18,712 nt of DNA, from the NCBI GenBank assembly GCA_022709585.1, contig JAKLIN010000013.1:1-18712 (forward strand), written 5' to 3'. A model generated the notes under the pieces. The model made no database searches. It saw only the letters and a program-made list of their open reading frames with translations, and was not told the DNA's origin. Shown here piece by piece: positions 1 to 7,077 of the stretch. The first letter of the stretch is position 1; each line of letters starts with the position of its first letter. Origin of the DNA: Nanobdellota archaeon. GTDB lineage: Archaea > Nanobdellota > Nanobdellia > Pacearchaeales > GW2011-AR1. The translations under genes were made by a program, and so were the position numbers.

Positions 1-378
1 ATTTTCATCTAAAACTTTTTTGTTCAGAATTATCTTTGCTCTTTGCATTTTAATGACTTGGAATTTTGAAGTTTCTATTTCTTTTAATTTGTCAATTTCA
101 TTTATGTTAAGGCTAGTTAACGCACCTTCACTTTGATTTGGTTCTGCATTGATCCCCAAAATGAAAGAATCTTCAATCAAATTCGCTGCTTTGACAAAAG
201 TTCCATCTCCCCCCAAAGTCAAAACCAAATCTGCATCTTGCAATAATTCTTTTTTTACAGAAGAATATTCTATTGCAATAAAGTTAGAATTTGGAAAATT
301 GTCTTTGATGTCTTCTATTTTTTCAAAAAGATGATTCTTCAGCTTTGTTTTGTAAACTAAAACTATATTTCTAAACAT
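1..378 (-). CDS. nadK: NAD kinase, N-terminal part (cut by window edge)
   Basis: Phosphorylates NAD to NADP with ATP in the cytoplasm. The 126 visible codons begin at the ATG ending at 378 and stay open to the window edge. They carry the family's GGDGT nucleotide-binding motif at about residues 63-67, within LVLTLGGDGTFVKAANL. The following strand reads LGINAEPNQSEGAL. This resembles the NADK2/mitochondrial-type pattern (GIN..P..SEG.L) more than the common bacterial GVN.G..GFL pattern; that comparison is from memory. The start overlaps the end of the nicotinamidase gene by 16 bp, so it is the third gene of the NAD operon and is probably translationally coupled. The C-terminal catalytic half is outside the window. 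The assignment as NAD kinase is firm; the subgroup is tentative. Confidence 0.9.
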   Translation of the reverse strand, partial: MFRNIVLVYKTKLKNHLFEKIEDIKDNFPNSNFIAIEYSSVKKELLQDADLVLTLGGDGTFVKAANLIEDSFILGINAEPNQSEGALTSLNINEIDKLKEIETSKFQVIKMQRAKIILNKKVLDEN

Positions 379-1004
379 GTTTCTCTTATTCCGAGTAGTT
401 CGTAAATCCCCTGTTTTGTTGTTAGTTGGACACCTTGTCCTTGCCATTTTTTAAAAGGCGAAGGCAAATTTGGAAGCCCTTCAACTGCATTAACTGGGAC
501 GTAAACTTTTACGCCCTTTCTTAATAATCCTTGAATGGCATAATCCACACAAACATTAGATGCAACTCCCCAAACAATAGCCCTGTCTGGGTTTATTTTG
601 TCAATGAGCTTTTCTGCATAGGGATTTCCAGCGAACATATCAAATTTATTTTTGTAAATTATTATTTCTGGAGATTTTAGAGCTTGTTCTAAGTCTATGT
701 TTGGATTTCTCCAATCAATTACATGAGGATTAATTGGTTTTGTTGCATCAACAAATTCAATTCCGCTTGTTCCGATAACGCAGTGTGCAGGGAAAGTATT
801 AATGTAGTCGGGAGTTTCAGAGATTTCTTCATCTTCAAGAGTGTGAAAATCTCCGGTGTTTATAATTTGAAGCTTCTTTTTTCGTGCAAGTTTTGTTAGC
901 TTTTCAAGATTTGATTCTATTTTTTCAGCATTGGGAATATACAAGTTTCCATAATCTCTCATAAAATCATCTTGCGTATCTATATTCAAGCAAATTGTTT
1001 TCAT
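363..1004 (-). CDS. pncA: Nicotinamidase (isochorismatase-like hydrolase)
   Basis: Deamidates nicotinamide to nicotinate, the first salvage step feeding the neighbouring phosphoribosyltransferase. At 213 aa it is the usual length for the family. The catalytic triad is visible: Asp9 (NIDTQDDF), a Lys at 118 or 120 (IYKNKFDMF) and nucleophile Cys152 (GVASNVCVDYA). Metal ligands fit Asp52 and His54 (GDFHT) and His74 (FPAHCVIGT). The start at 1004 must be right despite a 38 bp overlap with the upstream gene, because the next Met (residue 15) would remove the catalytic Asp. It also overlaps nadK by 16 bp at the other end. An isochorismatase-fold hydrolase acting on another amide is possible, but the context strongly favours nicotinamide. 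Confidence 0.93.
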   Translation of the reverse strand: MKTICLNIDTQDDFMRDYGNLYIPNAEKIESNLEKLTKLARKKKLQIINTGDFHTLEDEEISETPDYINTFPAHCVIGTSGIEFVDATKPINPHVIDWRNPNIDLEQALKSPEIIIYKNKFDMFAGNPYAEKLIDKINPDRAIVWGVASNVCVDYAIQGLLRKGVKVYVPVNAVEGLPNLPSPFKKWQGQGVQLTTKQGIYELLGIRETCLEI

Positions 1005-2349
1005 TTTTCACTCCGTTATATTTAGTTTTCAGACTGTTTACTAATAATTCCAAGTTATTTGATATTTTTAAGATGTAGGGTTCTGCATGAACTTGTTTAC
1101 TTTTCTCTGGCATTTTTGCAACTTCTCGCAAGCAATAATTTCTTATTTCACTTAAATTTCTTTTAGGATGCAGTCTTTCTCCATTTTTAATGACTTTTTC
1201 CAACAAAGGTTTTCCTGAAAATTGTTCGTTGTTTAAAGAAAGCAGATCATACTGATATTTCCCATCTTTTTCGATTCTGTAAACTTGTTTTATTCCCGGA
1301 TAAGTTTGTTTTTCTGCAGAAAGTTTTATCTTAGGCCCTGTTTCATCCTCAATTAATTTGTAAACTCCTGGCAAAGCTGAAACTGGTTTAGAAGTAATTA
1401 ATTCAGTTCCAACACCATATCCATTTATTGGAGCTTGTTTTTCAGTGAGTTCTGCAATTTTATATTCATTTAAATCATTACTTGCAACGATTTTTACATA
1501 ATCTAAACCTTGTTGGTCGAGTATTTGTCTTACTTGTTTTGAAAGAGTTGCTAAATCTCCAGAGTCCAGTCTCACTGCTCCCAGTCTTTTTCCTTGTTTT
1601 TCAAGCTGTTTCCCAACTATTGCAGCATTTCTTGCTCCTTGAAGTGTGTCATAAGTGTCTATGAGCAGTGTGGGGTTAGTGGAATCTCTTTTTACATAAG
1701 CTTGGAATGCTTGAAGTTCTGTTGGAAAGGACATTACAAAGCTGTGTGCATGTGTTCCGCTTATTGGAATTCCATACTCTTTTCCTGCCATCACATTACT
1801 TGTAGCAACAGCTCCTGCGAGATATGCAGCTCTTGCTCCTTTAACTGCAGCATCTTGCTCTTGTGCTCTTCTTGCTCCAAAATCAACAACAGCTGCTTTT
1901 CCTGCTGCTTGCACAATTCTATTTGCTTTTGTTGAAATCATTGTTTGAAAATTAATCGTATTTAGTAGAATTGTTTCTAGCATCTGAGCTTCAATTCTAG
2001 GAGCGCTAACTCTAATCAAAGGAGTGTTTGGAGCTACAGGTGTTCCTTCTTTCACAGAATAAACTTCTCCGGTGAATTTGAAATTTTTTAAGTAATTTAG
2101 ATATTCTTCTGTAAACAAGTTCTGGCTTCTCAAGTATTCAATGTCTTCGTCTTGGAATTTAAGATTTGTTGCATAATCAATTGCATCTTCTATTCCGTTG
2201 GCAATGAAAAATCCCCAATCTTCAGGCAATTTTCTTATGAACATATCGAAGGTAGCTTTTTCATTTTTGTTGCTTTGGAGATAAGCTTCGCCCATTGTCA
2301 GCTCGTAAAGGTCTGTGAGCATTGTTCTATTGTCTGTTTTTGTTGTCAT
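967..2349 (-). CDS. pncB: Nicotinate phosphoribosyltransferase
   Basis: Makes nicotinate mononucleotide from nicotinate and PRPP (Preiss-Handler salvage). About 460 aa, a normal length. It has the N-terminal pattern LTDLYELTMGEAYL, the region DFGARRAQEQDAA, the ISGTHAHSFVMSF segment whose first His is the phosphorylated residue in the family, and RLDSGDL in the PRPP/phosphate-binding barrel. The open frame extends to 2379, but I place the start at 2349 (MTTKTDNRT). The TATA-like element at 2397-2405 predicts transcription beginning near 2375, downstream of the longer start, and family homology begins just after the internal Met. It is the first gene of pncB-pncA-nadK. A perfect inverted repeat sits between TATA and start, suggesting repressor control. 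Confidence 0.93.
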   Translation of the reverse strand: MTTKTDNRTMLTDLYELTMGEAYLQSNKNEKATFDMFIRKLPEDWGFFIANGIEDAIDYATNLKFQDEDIEYLRSQNLFTEEYLNYLKNFKFTGEVYSVKEGTPVAPNTPLIRVSAPRIEAQMLETILLNTINFQTMISTKANRIVQAAGKAAVVDFGARRAQEQDAAVKGARAAYLAGAVATSNVMAGKEYGIPISGTHAHSFVMSFPTELQAFQAYVKRDSTNPTLLIDTYDTLQGARNAAIVGKQLEKQGKRLGAVRLDSGDLATLSKQVRQILDQQGLDYVKIVASNDLNEYKIAELTEKQAPINGYGVGTELITSKPVSALPGVYKLIEDETGPKIKLSAEKQTYPGIKQVYRIEKDGKYQYDLLSLNNEQFSGKPLLEKVIKNGERLHPKRNLSEIRNYCLREVAKMPEKSKQVHAEPYILKISNNLELLVNSLKTKYNGVKNENNLLEYRYAR

Positions 2350-2377
2350 CTTAGTGTACTTTTTACATTTATACTGC

Positions 2378-2400
2378 AATAGTGTATATCTTACACTATT
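2378..2400. promoter_or_regulatory. Palindromic operator candidate of the NAD operon
   Basis: A perfect inverted repeat: AATAGTGTA (2378-2386), 5-nt spacer, TACACTATT (2392-2400). It touches the downstream edge of the TATA-like element of pncB and covers the expected transcription start, the classical position for an archaeal repressor site. Extra half-sites TAGTGTA (2352-2358) and CACACTA (2434-2440) lie on either side. The cognate regulator is not identifiable from this window. Confidence 0.6.
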
Positions 2401-2405
2401 TAAAC
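2397..2405 (-). promoter_or_regulatory. TATA element of the NAD operon
   Basis: On the minus strand this reads GTTTAAATA, the same form seen before most genes here. It lies about 50 bp before the proposed pncB start, giving an mRNA leader of roughly 25 nt. Confidence 0.5.
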
Positions 2406-2467
2406 ATTATTGTTATGTACTAGATGTATTAATCACACTAAGAGCGATACAGATTTTTTTCACTAGC

Positions 2468-2489
2468 GAGCTTTATGCTAAATTAGGTG
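2468..2489. repeat. 22-bp direct repeat, left copy (att-like)
   Basis: Identical at 21 of 22 positions to 7986-8007, the single difference being C/T at the eleventh base; core GCTTTATG.TAAATTAGGTG. The right copy contains the first four bases of tRNA-Asp and its upstream flank, so the left copy looks like a relic of a tRNA-Asp 5' flank. Similarity may continue weakly leftwards (CACTAGCGAGC against AACTACCGGAGC). It lies between the divergent NAD operon and the toxin-antitoxin pair. Confidence 0.55.
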
Positions 2490-2527
2490 ACTACATTTCT
2501 TACATTTTGTAGACACCCAAATAGAAA

Positions 2528-2537
2528 TATTTAAATA
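2528..2537 (+). promoter_or_regulatory. TATA element of the toxin-antitoxin operon
   Basis: TATTTAAATA centred about 27 bp before the antitoxin ATG at 2560, implying a leaderless transcript. Confidence 0.55.
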
Positions 2538-2559
2538 ATCTTATTTAATATTATTTAAC

Positions 2560-2787
2560 ATGGCATTAAAAACATTTAATTTAGACAATGAAGCATACGG
2601 AAAATTTTCTGAATTTTGTAAGGAAAATGGGCTAAGCATGAGCAAACAAATTGAGATTTTTATTAAAGCTCAGATTGAAGAGAATCCAAAAGTCCGAGAA
2701 GGATATCTAAGAAAATTAGAACTTATTAGAAAAGGAAAATTTATTAAAGTTGGGAAGTTTGAAGATTTTAATAAGAGATATTCTTAA
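2560..2787 (+). CDS. RelB-like antitoxin (ribbon-helix-helix type)
   Basis: 75 aa. The N-terminal part fits a ribbon-helix-helix fold: a beta strand (ALKTFNLDNE), a helix (AYGKFSEFCKENG) and a second helix (MSKQIEIFIKAQIEEN). The C-terminal tail (about residues 45-75) is basic and extended, ending FEDFNKRYS, as in antitoxins that wrap their toxin. It would repress its own operon by DNA binding and neutralise the toxin encoded 4 bp downstream. The assignment rests on size, fold pattern and the adjacent RelE-type gene; the exact antitoxin family is uncertain. The start is supported by the TATA element 27 bp upstream. Confidence 0.75.
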   Translation: MALKTFNLDNEAYGKFSEFCKENGLSMSKQIEIFIKAQIEENPKVREGYLRKLELIRKGKFIKVGKFEDFNKRYS

Positions 2788-2791
2788 CTAA

Positions 2792-3055
2792 ATGAGTTAT
2801 AATCTGGAAATTTCAGAGCCACTTGATAGAATCTTCAGCAAACTTTCAAAAAAAGATAAATCACAATTTGAAATTCTGTCTAAGAAAATAAAAGAGATAT
2901 TAGAAGACCCTCATAAGTTTAAGCCTTTAAGGGGGAATATGGCTAACCAACGAAGAGTTCACATAAGACACTTTGTTTTAACATATGAAATTTTAGAAAA
3001 TGAGAAGATTGTTAGGCTTCTTGATTATGACCATCATGATAAAATTTATGAATAG
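2792..3055 (+). CDS. RelE/ParE-superfamily toxin
   Basis: 87 aa, typical for archaeal RelE, a ribosome-dependent mRNA endonuclease in characterised members. Visible features are an N-terminal strand and two helices (LDRIFSKLSKKDKSQFE), a basic cluster of Arg47, Arg54, Arg55 and Arg59, Tyr65 in VLTYEI, and the characteristic archaeal C-terminal end LLDYDHHDKIYE. The gene begins 4 bp after the antitoxin stop, so the two are co-transcribed. RelE (mRNA cleavage) is favoured over ParE (gyrase) by the DHHDKIY ending, but the two cannot be fully separated by reading alone. Confidence 0.85.
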   Translation: MSYNLEISEPLDRIFSKLSKKDKSQFEILSKKIKEILEDPHKFKPLRGNMANQRRVHIRHFVLTYEILENEKIVRLLDYDHHDKIYE

Positions 3056-3104
3056 TTTCACAAGAAAGAGAAATAAAATAAATCTTTTGAGGTAAAAAAC
3101 TCTT

Positions 3105-3851
3105 ATGAAATACAAATTCCCAAGCCTTAGTGCAGAATTAAAATTAATGAAAGAAAAGCCTCTTCCTTATCTTTATGAAATCAATCTTCACAAAACGAAA
3201 GTTCTAATTTTTGGGCTTAGGCACACTCAAAATCCGAATCATACACAATTTGAGTTGATAACAAAGAAAATAAGAGATTTCTCTCCAGAAAAAGTATTAT
3301 TTGAATTCCCAGATTCTGCTCAAAATTTATTTTATTCTAAAGATAAAGAAAAAGCAATTAAAAGAATTGGAGAAATAAGGATAATTAGTGATATCCTCCC
3401 AAAGAAAGTAAAAAGAATTCCTGCAGATAATCCCCAAAAAACTCTTTTAAATTCGGGATTAGGAAATTCTGAGGATATAGAAATTTTAGAGGTTCTTATT
3501 AAGTCTTCTCTTATTTGCAAAAGAGAAGGAATTCCTATAAAAGAGTTTATTCAAGAAGAATTGAAGAAGAGAAATAAACTGGCTTTGTTCAATAAAACTT
3601 CAAATTATGTAAAAAAGTTAACTGGAATGAATCTAGACTCGGTTAAAGACGCTCAAAAGATTATGCCCACGCCCATAGATAAATATTGCAGATTAAATGA
3701 TATCATGAGAAAATTTTCTCTTAAGCGAGATGAGGGAATGATAAACCGTCTTATTGAAGAATTAAAAACATCTAAAAGAATAATCTTTTTTGTTGGAAGA
3801 AATCACGCATTGAGATGGGAAAAGATTTTAAGAAATCTTTCTAAAGAATAA
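3105..3851 (+). CDS. TraB/TIKI-superfamily-like protein
   Basis: 248 aa, probably soluble. The motif order resembles the TraB/PrgY/GumN-TIKI and EreA/ChaN-like superfamily: GLRH (37-40) after a hydrophobic strand, acidic LFEFP (65-69), RLNDIMRKF (196-204) and a C-terminal strand with GRNH (231-234) in IIFFVGRNHA. Characterised relatives include metal-dependent peptidases and esterases; many members are uncharacterised. No transmembrane helix is evident, unlike PrgY-type TraB proteins. A GAGGT ribosome-binding site lies at 3089-3093, 11 bp before the ATG. It follows the toxin gene by 49 bp and could share its transcript. Substrate unknown. Confidence 0.55.
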   Translation: MKYKFPSLSAELKLMKEKPLPYLYEINLHKTKVLIFGLRHTQNPNHTQFELITKKIRDFSPEKVLFEFPDSAQNLFYSKDKEKAIKRIGEIRIISDILPKKVKRIPADNPQKTLLNSGLGNSEDIEILEVLIKSSLICKREGIPIKEFIQEELKKRNKLALFNKTSNYVKKLTGMNLDSVKDAQKIMPTPIDKYCRLNDIMRKFSLKRDEGMINRLIEELKTSKRIIFFVGRNHALRWEKILRNLSKE

Positions 3852-3853
3852 AC

Positions 3854-3954
3854 CGCCCCGACCGGGGCTAATTTGGCTCTTTTTGTGAAATGCCTCATTG
3901 GGGTGGCGAATTACTTTTCACGCACCCGACAGGGCGTCGAATTATCTAAGAGCC
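3854..3954. repeat. Left cluster of tRNA-3'-end-like hairpin repeats
   Basis: Three GC-rich elements spaced about 30-37 bp. The first contains 13 bp (3854-3866) identical to the tRNA-Asp 3' end at 7918-7930 and folds GCCCC/GGGGC (3855-3868). The second is GCCTCATTGGGGTGGC (3892-3907). The third (3921-3941) matches the tRNA-Asp acceptor/T-arm region at 17 of 21 aligned positions, including the T-loop TCGAA. Outer pairing GGCTCTT (3875-3881) with AAGAGCC (3948-3954), and GTGAAA (3885-3890) with TTTCAC (3916-3921), could make a branched RNA. The first hairpin may also act as a terminator, since a T-run follows at 3880-3884. Confidence 0.5.
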
Positions 3955-4010
3955 TTTGTGAAGAACCTCTTTTGTTTTTTCTTCCACTTTTGTGAATCTG
4001 TTTTTGATCT

Positions 4011-4235
4011 TCATTTCTTCTCTTCCATTATTTTACTCCCCTCAACCCATTCAATAACTTTCAGAATGAATGCAACTGAAAAACTAACTAAAAATGCCAT
4101 TGATACTTCTGTGTTGAATGGAAATCCAATAGACAGCATTATTGTTGAAAGTATTATAAGAATAGCTAAAACTCCTACAACCCATCTCCTTTTTTTCTTC
4201 GTATCTTCACTAACTTGAAAATATACTTTTGTCAT
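4011..4235 (-). CDS. Small two-TM membrane protein
   Basis: 74 aa, unrecognised. A short N-terminal cytoplasmic segment rich in Lys/Arg (DTKKKRRW) is followed by two hydrophobic stretches at about residues 18-37 (WVVGVLAILIILSTIMLSIG) and 45-62, then a charged tail ending MEEKK. The positive-inside rule puts the N-terminus in the cytoplasm. It is the last gene of the minus-strand HEPN cassette, 47 bp after the preceding membrane protein, and may be its small partner. An opposite-strand frame at 3898-4218 has no comparable protein character. Confidence 0.6.
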   Translation of the reverse strand: MTKVYFQVSEDTKKKRRWVVGVLAILIILSTIMLSIGFPFNTEVSMAFLVSFSVAFILKVIEWVEGSKIMEEKK

Positions 4236-4282
4236 TTCTTACTTAAAGTCGTCGGAGTTTAATTAGTTTTCTGTTTTTTAAT

Positions 4283-5494
4283 TTATTTGAGACTTCTTAT
4301 TTTCTCAATCTGAGGATTATTATTCATTCTTTTATAAGAATCTGCAATTTCTCTAAATTTTTTATTTATCTCTATATTTCTCTTTATTGCATCAACTCCA
4401 AATTTATGTAAAACAAAATAGTTATTCAAAAATTTTAATAATTTTTTACGGGGGATTTTAGAAGATTCTTTAATTATCTCTTTTAAAGTGTCTTCTGTTA
4501 TTATAGGCTCTTTTTTTGAAATCAAATATTTAATGATATCAACTAAAGCATAAATTCCCGCTCTCTTAAAGTTTGGATTGAGCAAATTATCTATTTGAAG
4601 ATTATAGTGTTTTGCTAGATTATTCCAAGTAGTTACCCTCTCACTCCAAAAGCGATTTTCCTTAGAACTTAATTCAGAAATTTTATCTATTTTTTCTATA
4701 AGATTATTATAAAGTTTATCTGAAGGTTTTGTGAAAAGATTGTATAAGCTATCAAAAATACTCAATTCTATTTCTATTTTTTCTTTCACAAAAGGATATT
4801 GTTTATCCACTTCATCATCTAATTTTTTAAGAATTGGAATAAAATCTTCATTCTTAAAATCCTCTTTTGGATAGCCTTCATATTTTCTTTTATCTATCTG
4901 AATCTTAAATTTCTCTTGAAACTTTAAATGTTCTTTAAAAAATTTCTTTGATGGGGGTTTAAGTTGTATTTCTCCCAGCATATCATTATTAAAATAAATA
5001 TGCCTCCAAAACAAATATATCGCTAAAATTTCTTTTTGTAATTTCTCCTCTTTAACTTCATCCCCTGTTTTGTCATCAAAAATCATAAAACCCTTTAAAT
5101 CATTTTTATTTTTTGCACGAGGATCAAAGGAATACCTTGCAAATTCAACCACTCTATATTTTTTAGAGTTTATCTCAATTGGGACAGATGACCTTGTTTT
5201 TTCTCCATTTTCTTGCAATTTAATGAATTTACTAAAAAACTTTGTATAACCTCTTTTTCCCCCTACTTCTACAACCAAGGATTCCAAGAATACTCTAAAG
5301 TTAAAGATCATATTACTTATCCCTGCAAGAACAAATGCAATAAGTAAGCAGTATACCCAACTTAAAGAAGTTGCAAAAATTAAAATTAAGAAAAAGATTA
5401 TTCCTGTTATTAAGCCATGAGTAAAAACTCCAAAAATAAATGAGAAAATAAAGAAAATTACAAAGAAAAAAATATCTCCGATGTTAAGCTTCAT
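4283..5494 (-). CDS. Membrane-anchored helical protein of the HEPN cassette
   Basis: 403 aa, family not recognised. The N-terminus is strongly hydrophobic, with about three membrane segments near residues 8-24, 27-43 and 45-64. A long soluble, Lys/Glu-rich region follows (70-403), mostly predicted helix with a short beta-like part (PIEINSKKYRVVEFARYSFD). No catalytic motif is obvious. Its start overlaps the end of the upstream gene by 11 bp, so the two are probably translated together. A membrane effector or anchor for a helical sensor complex would fit the context, but this is inference only. Confidence 0.7.
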   Translation of the reverse strand: MKLNIGDIFFFVIFFIFSFIFGVFTHGLITGIIFFLILIFATSLSWVYCLLIAFVLAGISNMIFNFRVFLESLVVEVGGKRGYTKFFSKFIKLQENGEKTRSSVPIEINSKKYRVVEFARYSFDPRAKNKNDLKGFMIFDDKTGDEVKEEKLQKEILAIYLFWRHIYFNNDMLGEIQLKPPSKKFFKEHLKFQEKFKIQIDKRKYEGYPKEDFKNEDFIPILKKLDDEVDKQYPFVKEKIEIELSIFDSLYNLFTKPSDKLYNNLIEKIDKISELSSKENRFWSERVTTWNNLAKHYNLQIDNLLNPNFKRAGIYALVDIIKYLISKKEPIITEDTLKEIIKESSKIPRKKLLKFLNNYFVLHKFGVDAIKRNIEINKKFREIADSYKRMNNNPQIEKIRSLK

Positions 5495-6275
5495 CTTTTT
5501 CTTCTAATCTATTTAACATGTTTAAATTAAATCCTGCATAAGTGTAAAAAACGTGCATTAATCTTTTCACATAATCATGACTCCAAGGAGTCTTTTTCGG
5601 AAACATTAAAATCAAAGGATCTTTTCCATCCCCTTTCTTTTTATAAGGTCTTGTATTTACAAAGTTACCTTTCTCATCTTTATCAACAACCCAAATATTT
5701 TGCATAAAGCTGTCTTGTTTTGGATGAAAATAACCCGAATGGTCGCTGTAATCTTGCTCTACACCATCAAAAAATCTTCCTTTATCCATTCCAATTACCT
5801 TGGGCCAAATATCGCTTTTTCTTAAGTTACTTATTATATCCTTAAATCTAGGAAAATTTTTACTCCCCTCTTCACCGATTAGAGTCTTACAAAACTTATT
5901 ATCTAATATTAAGTATGAGGTTATGAAATAAACTTCTATCATTTGCCTAGTTAATGCATTAGCCGAATGAAAATATTCTTTTCTTATGGCTTCCGAGAAC
6001 TCTAACGATAGCTCAAACAACCTACTTTTTATTAGAGACACACAAAAACTCTTTTCAAAATTTTCTACAGGTTCGTTTTCTTTCTGTTTTAAATTTACCT
6101 TAGATAAGATTTCCTCTTGTATTCTAAGATACATTTCTAAGAACTCTTTCCTAATATAATATTTTTTACAAAACTTCTGTATGTTCTTCATAATACTATT
6201 TCTCTCTTGTCTTAACAAAACCCACCAGTCGAAAAATTCATCTACTTTTTCAAAAATCTTATTTACCATCTTCAA
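5484..6275 (-). CDS. DUF5677-like helical protein
   Basis: 263 aa, soluble and mostly alpha-helical. The central block LTRQMIEVYFITSYLI (108-123), followed by YSDHSGYFHP (176-185), resembles the conserved R..E and Y..S...H positions of DUF5677-type, HEPN-like families found in bacterial and archaeal accessory genes. That resemblance is pattern memory, not a search result. It overlaps the upstream HEPN gene by 17 bp (11 bp if the second Met is used) and the downstream membrane-protein gene by 11 bp, so the three form a tightly packed operon. A nuclease or NTP-binding role cannot be shown from sequence. Confidence 0.65.
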   Translation of the reverse strand: MKMVNKIFEKVDEFFDWWVLLRQERNSIMKNIQKFCKKYYIRKEFLEMYLRIQEEILSKVNLKQKENEPVENFEKSFCVSLIKSRLFELSLEFSEAIRKEYFHSANALTRQMIEVYFITSYLILDNKFCKTLIGEEGSKNFPRFKDIISNLRKSDIWPKVIGMDKGRFFDGVEQDYSDHSGYFHPKQDSFMQNIWVVDKDEKGNFVNTRPYKKKGDGKDPLILMFPKKTPWSHDYVKRLMHVFYTYAGFNLNMLNRLEEKDEA

Positions 6276-6996
6276 ATTTATAGCTTTCCATAAATTTAAT
6301 CAAGGGTCCTATCTTTCCAATAATGTCTGGAAGTATTTGAATTATAGGTATACTTTTATCATATTCATAGGGCTTTATTCTTCCGTCAGGATACCTTGTA
6401 ATTTCGGAATACGGAAAAGTTATCCACGATAAAAAGTAAAGGTTCATAAAAACCTCGTTCCTGTCTAAATTTAATTCTAATTTAACGCTTTTTATCTTTT
6501 GTTTCGCTTCTTCATAAAGTCCCGGAATAAGTCCGCTATTTTTAAAAACATCATAGAAATTTAACACGGCTAAAAGCTCATCTTTAGTTGAATTCAAAAT
6601 CTTCTTTGAATTATATAAATACTTGTTAGCTTCCTTCAGTTTGTCTTTTGGGATTTTTCTCTTCAAGAAAGTGTTTATTTCTTTATTTCTCATTGCTTTT
6701 TCAAGTCCCATCATAAAAACTTTTGGACTTTTGTGACTAACCTCTTTTAATTCATCGATATTCAGAGTCTTTCTTAGAATAGATTCTGCCTTCACTAATT
6801 TCTCTACTGTTTGCTGTAAATGATATAAAATTGTAGAATACTCTTTCTTCCTTCTTTTAAATAAAATCTTTGATACGTCATAATCTATCTTTGCACATTT
6901 TATTAGCTTTGTAGCATATTCAAAAATTTCTTTATCCGTATAACTTTTTACTCTTTTTTTTCTAAAAAGTTTTAAAAATTTTGTAATTAAATCCAT
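6259..6996 (-). CDS. HEPN-domain protein (AbiV-like architecture)
   Basis: 245 aa. Clear HEPN signature: Y-A-x-K-L-I-K-x-A-K-x-D at about 27-38, then YHLQQTVEKLVKA (58-70) and a Ser-His pair (87-88). A second half carries TRYPDGR (200-206), recalling the RYPD block in the last HEPN helices. The helices between 100 and 175 look like an insertion relative to minimal HEPN proteins. HEPN domains are often ribonucleases or companions of minimal nucleotidyltransferases in defence and toxin-antitoxin systems. The usual catalytic R-x4-6-H is not seen: no Arg lies within 4-6 residues before His88. It may therefore be non-catalytic or use another site. First gene of the minus-strand cassette, with its promoter in the gap shared with the divergent gene. 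Confidence 0.75.
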   Translation of the reverse strand: MDLITKFLKLFRKKRVKSYTDKEIFEYATKLIKCAKIDYDVSKILFKRRKKEYSTILYHLQQTVEKLVKAESILRKTLNIDELKEVSHKSPKVFMMGLEKAMRNKEINTFLKRKIPKDKLKEANKYLYNSKKILNSTKDELLAVLNFYDVFKNSGLIPGLYEEAKQKIKSVKLELNLDRNEVFMNLYFLSWITFPYSEITRYPDGRIKPYEYDKSIPIIQILPDIIGKIGPLIKFMESYKFEDGK

Positions 6997-7012
6997 AGAA
7001 AATCAATCTAAT

Positions 7013-7026
7013 CAAAATATAAAAAG
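7013..7026. promoter_or_regulatory. Shared divergent promoter region of the HEPN cassette
   Basis: An AT-rich block, ATATAAAAAG on the plus strand and TTTTATATTTT on the minus strand, lies in the 81-bp gap between the divergent HEPN genes. It could serve as TATA element for both, about 25 bp from the minus-strand start and about 55 bp from the plus-strand start. Confidence 0.35.
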
Positions 7027-7077
7027 ATGAGCCTTCATGACAGCAAATCCTAAATAATGCTAATTTGTTGATTCTTT

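Noticed and set aside
1594..1935. Plus-strand ORFs opposite pncB, Cys/Ser-rich
   Set aside because: Antisense shadow of the strongly conserved nicotinate phosphoribosyltransferase; composition is typical of reverse-frame artefacts.
2439..2471. Complete decayed tRNA-Asp pseudogene left of the toxin-antitoxin pair
   Set aside because: Only the last about 11 bases before the 22-bp repeat and a short anticodon-like stretch (AAGAGCGATACAG) resemble the tRNA. No fold can be made and about 10 nt are missing, so only the 22-bp repeat is claimed.
3898..4218. Plus-strand ORF of 106 codons
   Set aside because: It is antisense to the small two-TM protein at 4011-4235, starts within the hairpin cluster, and has no promoter. 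The minus-strand frame has a clear membrane-protein composition and fits the operon.
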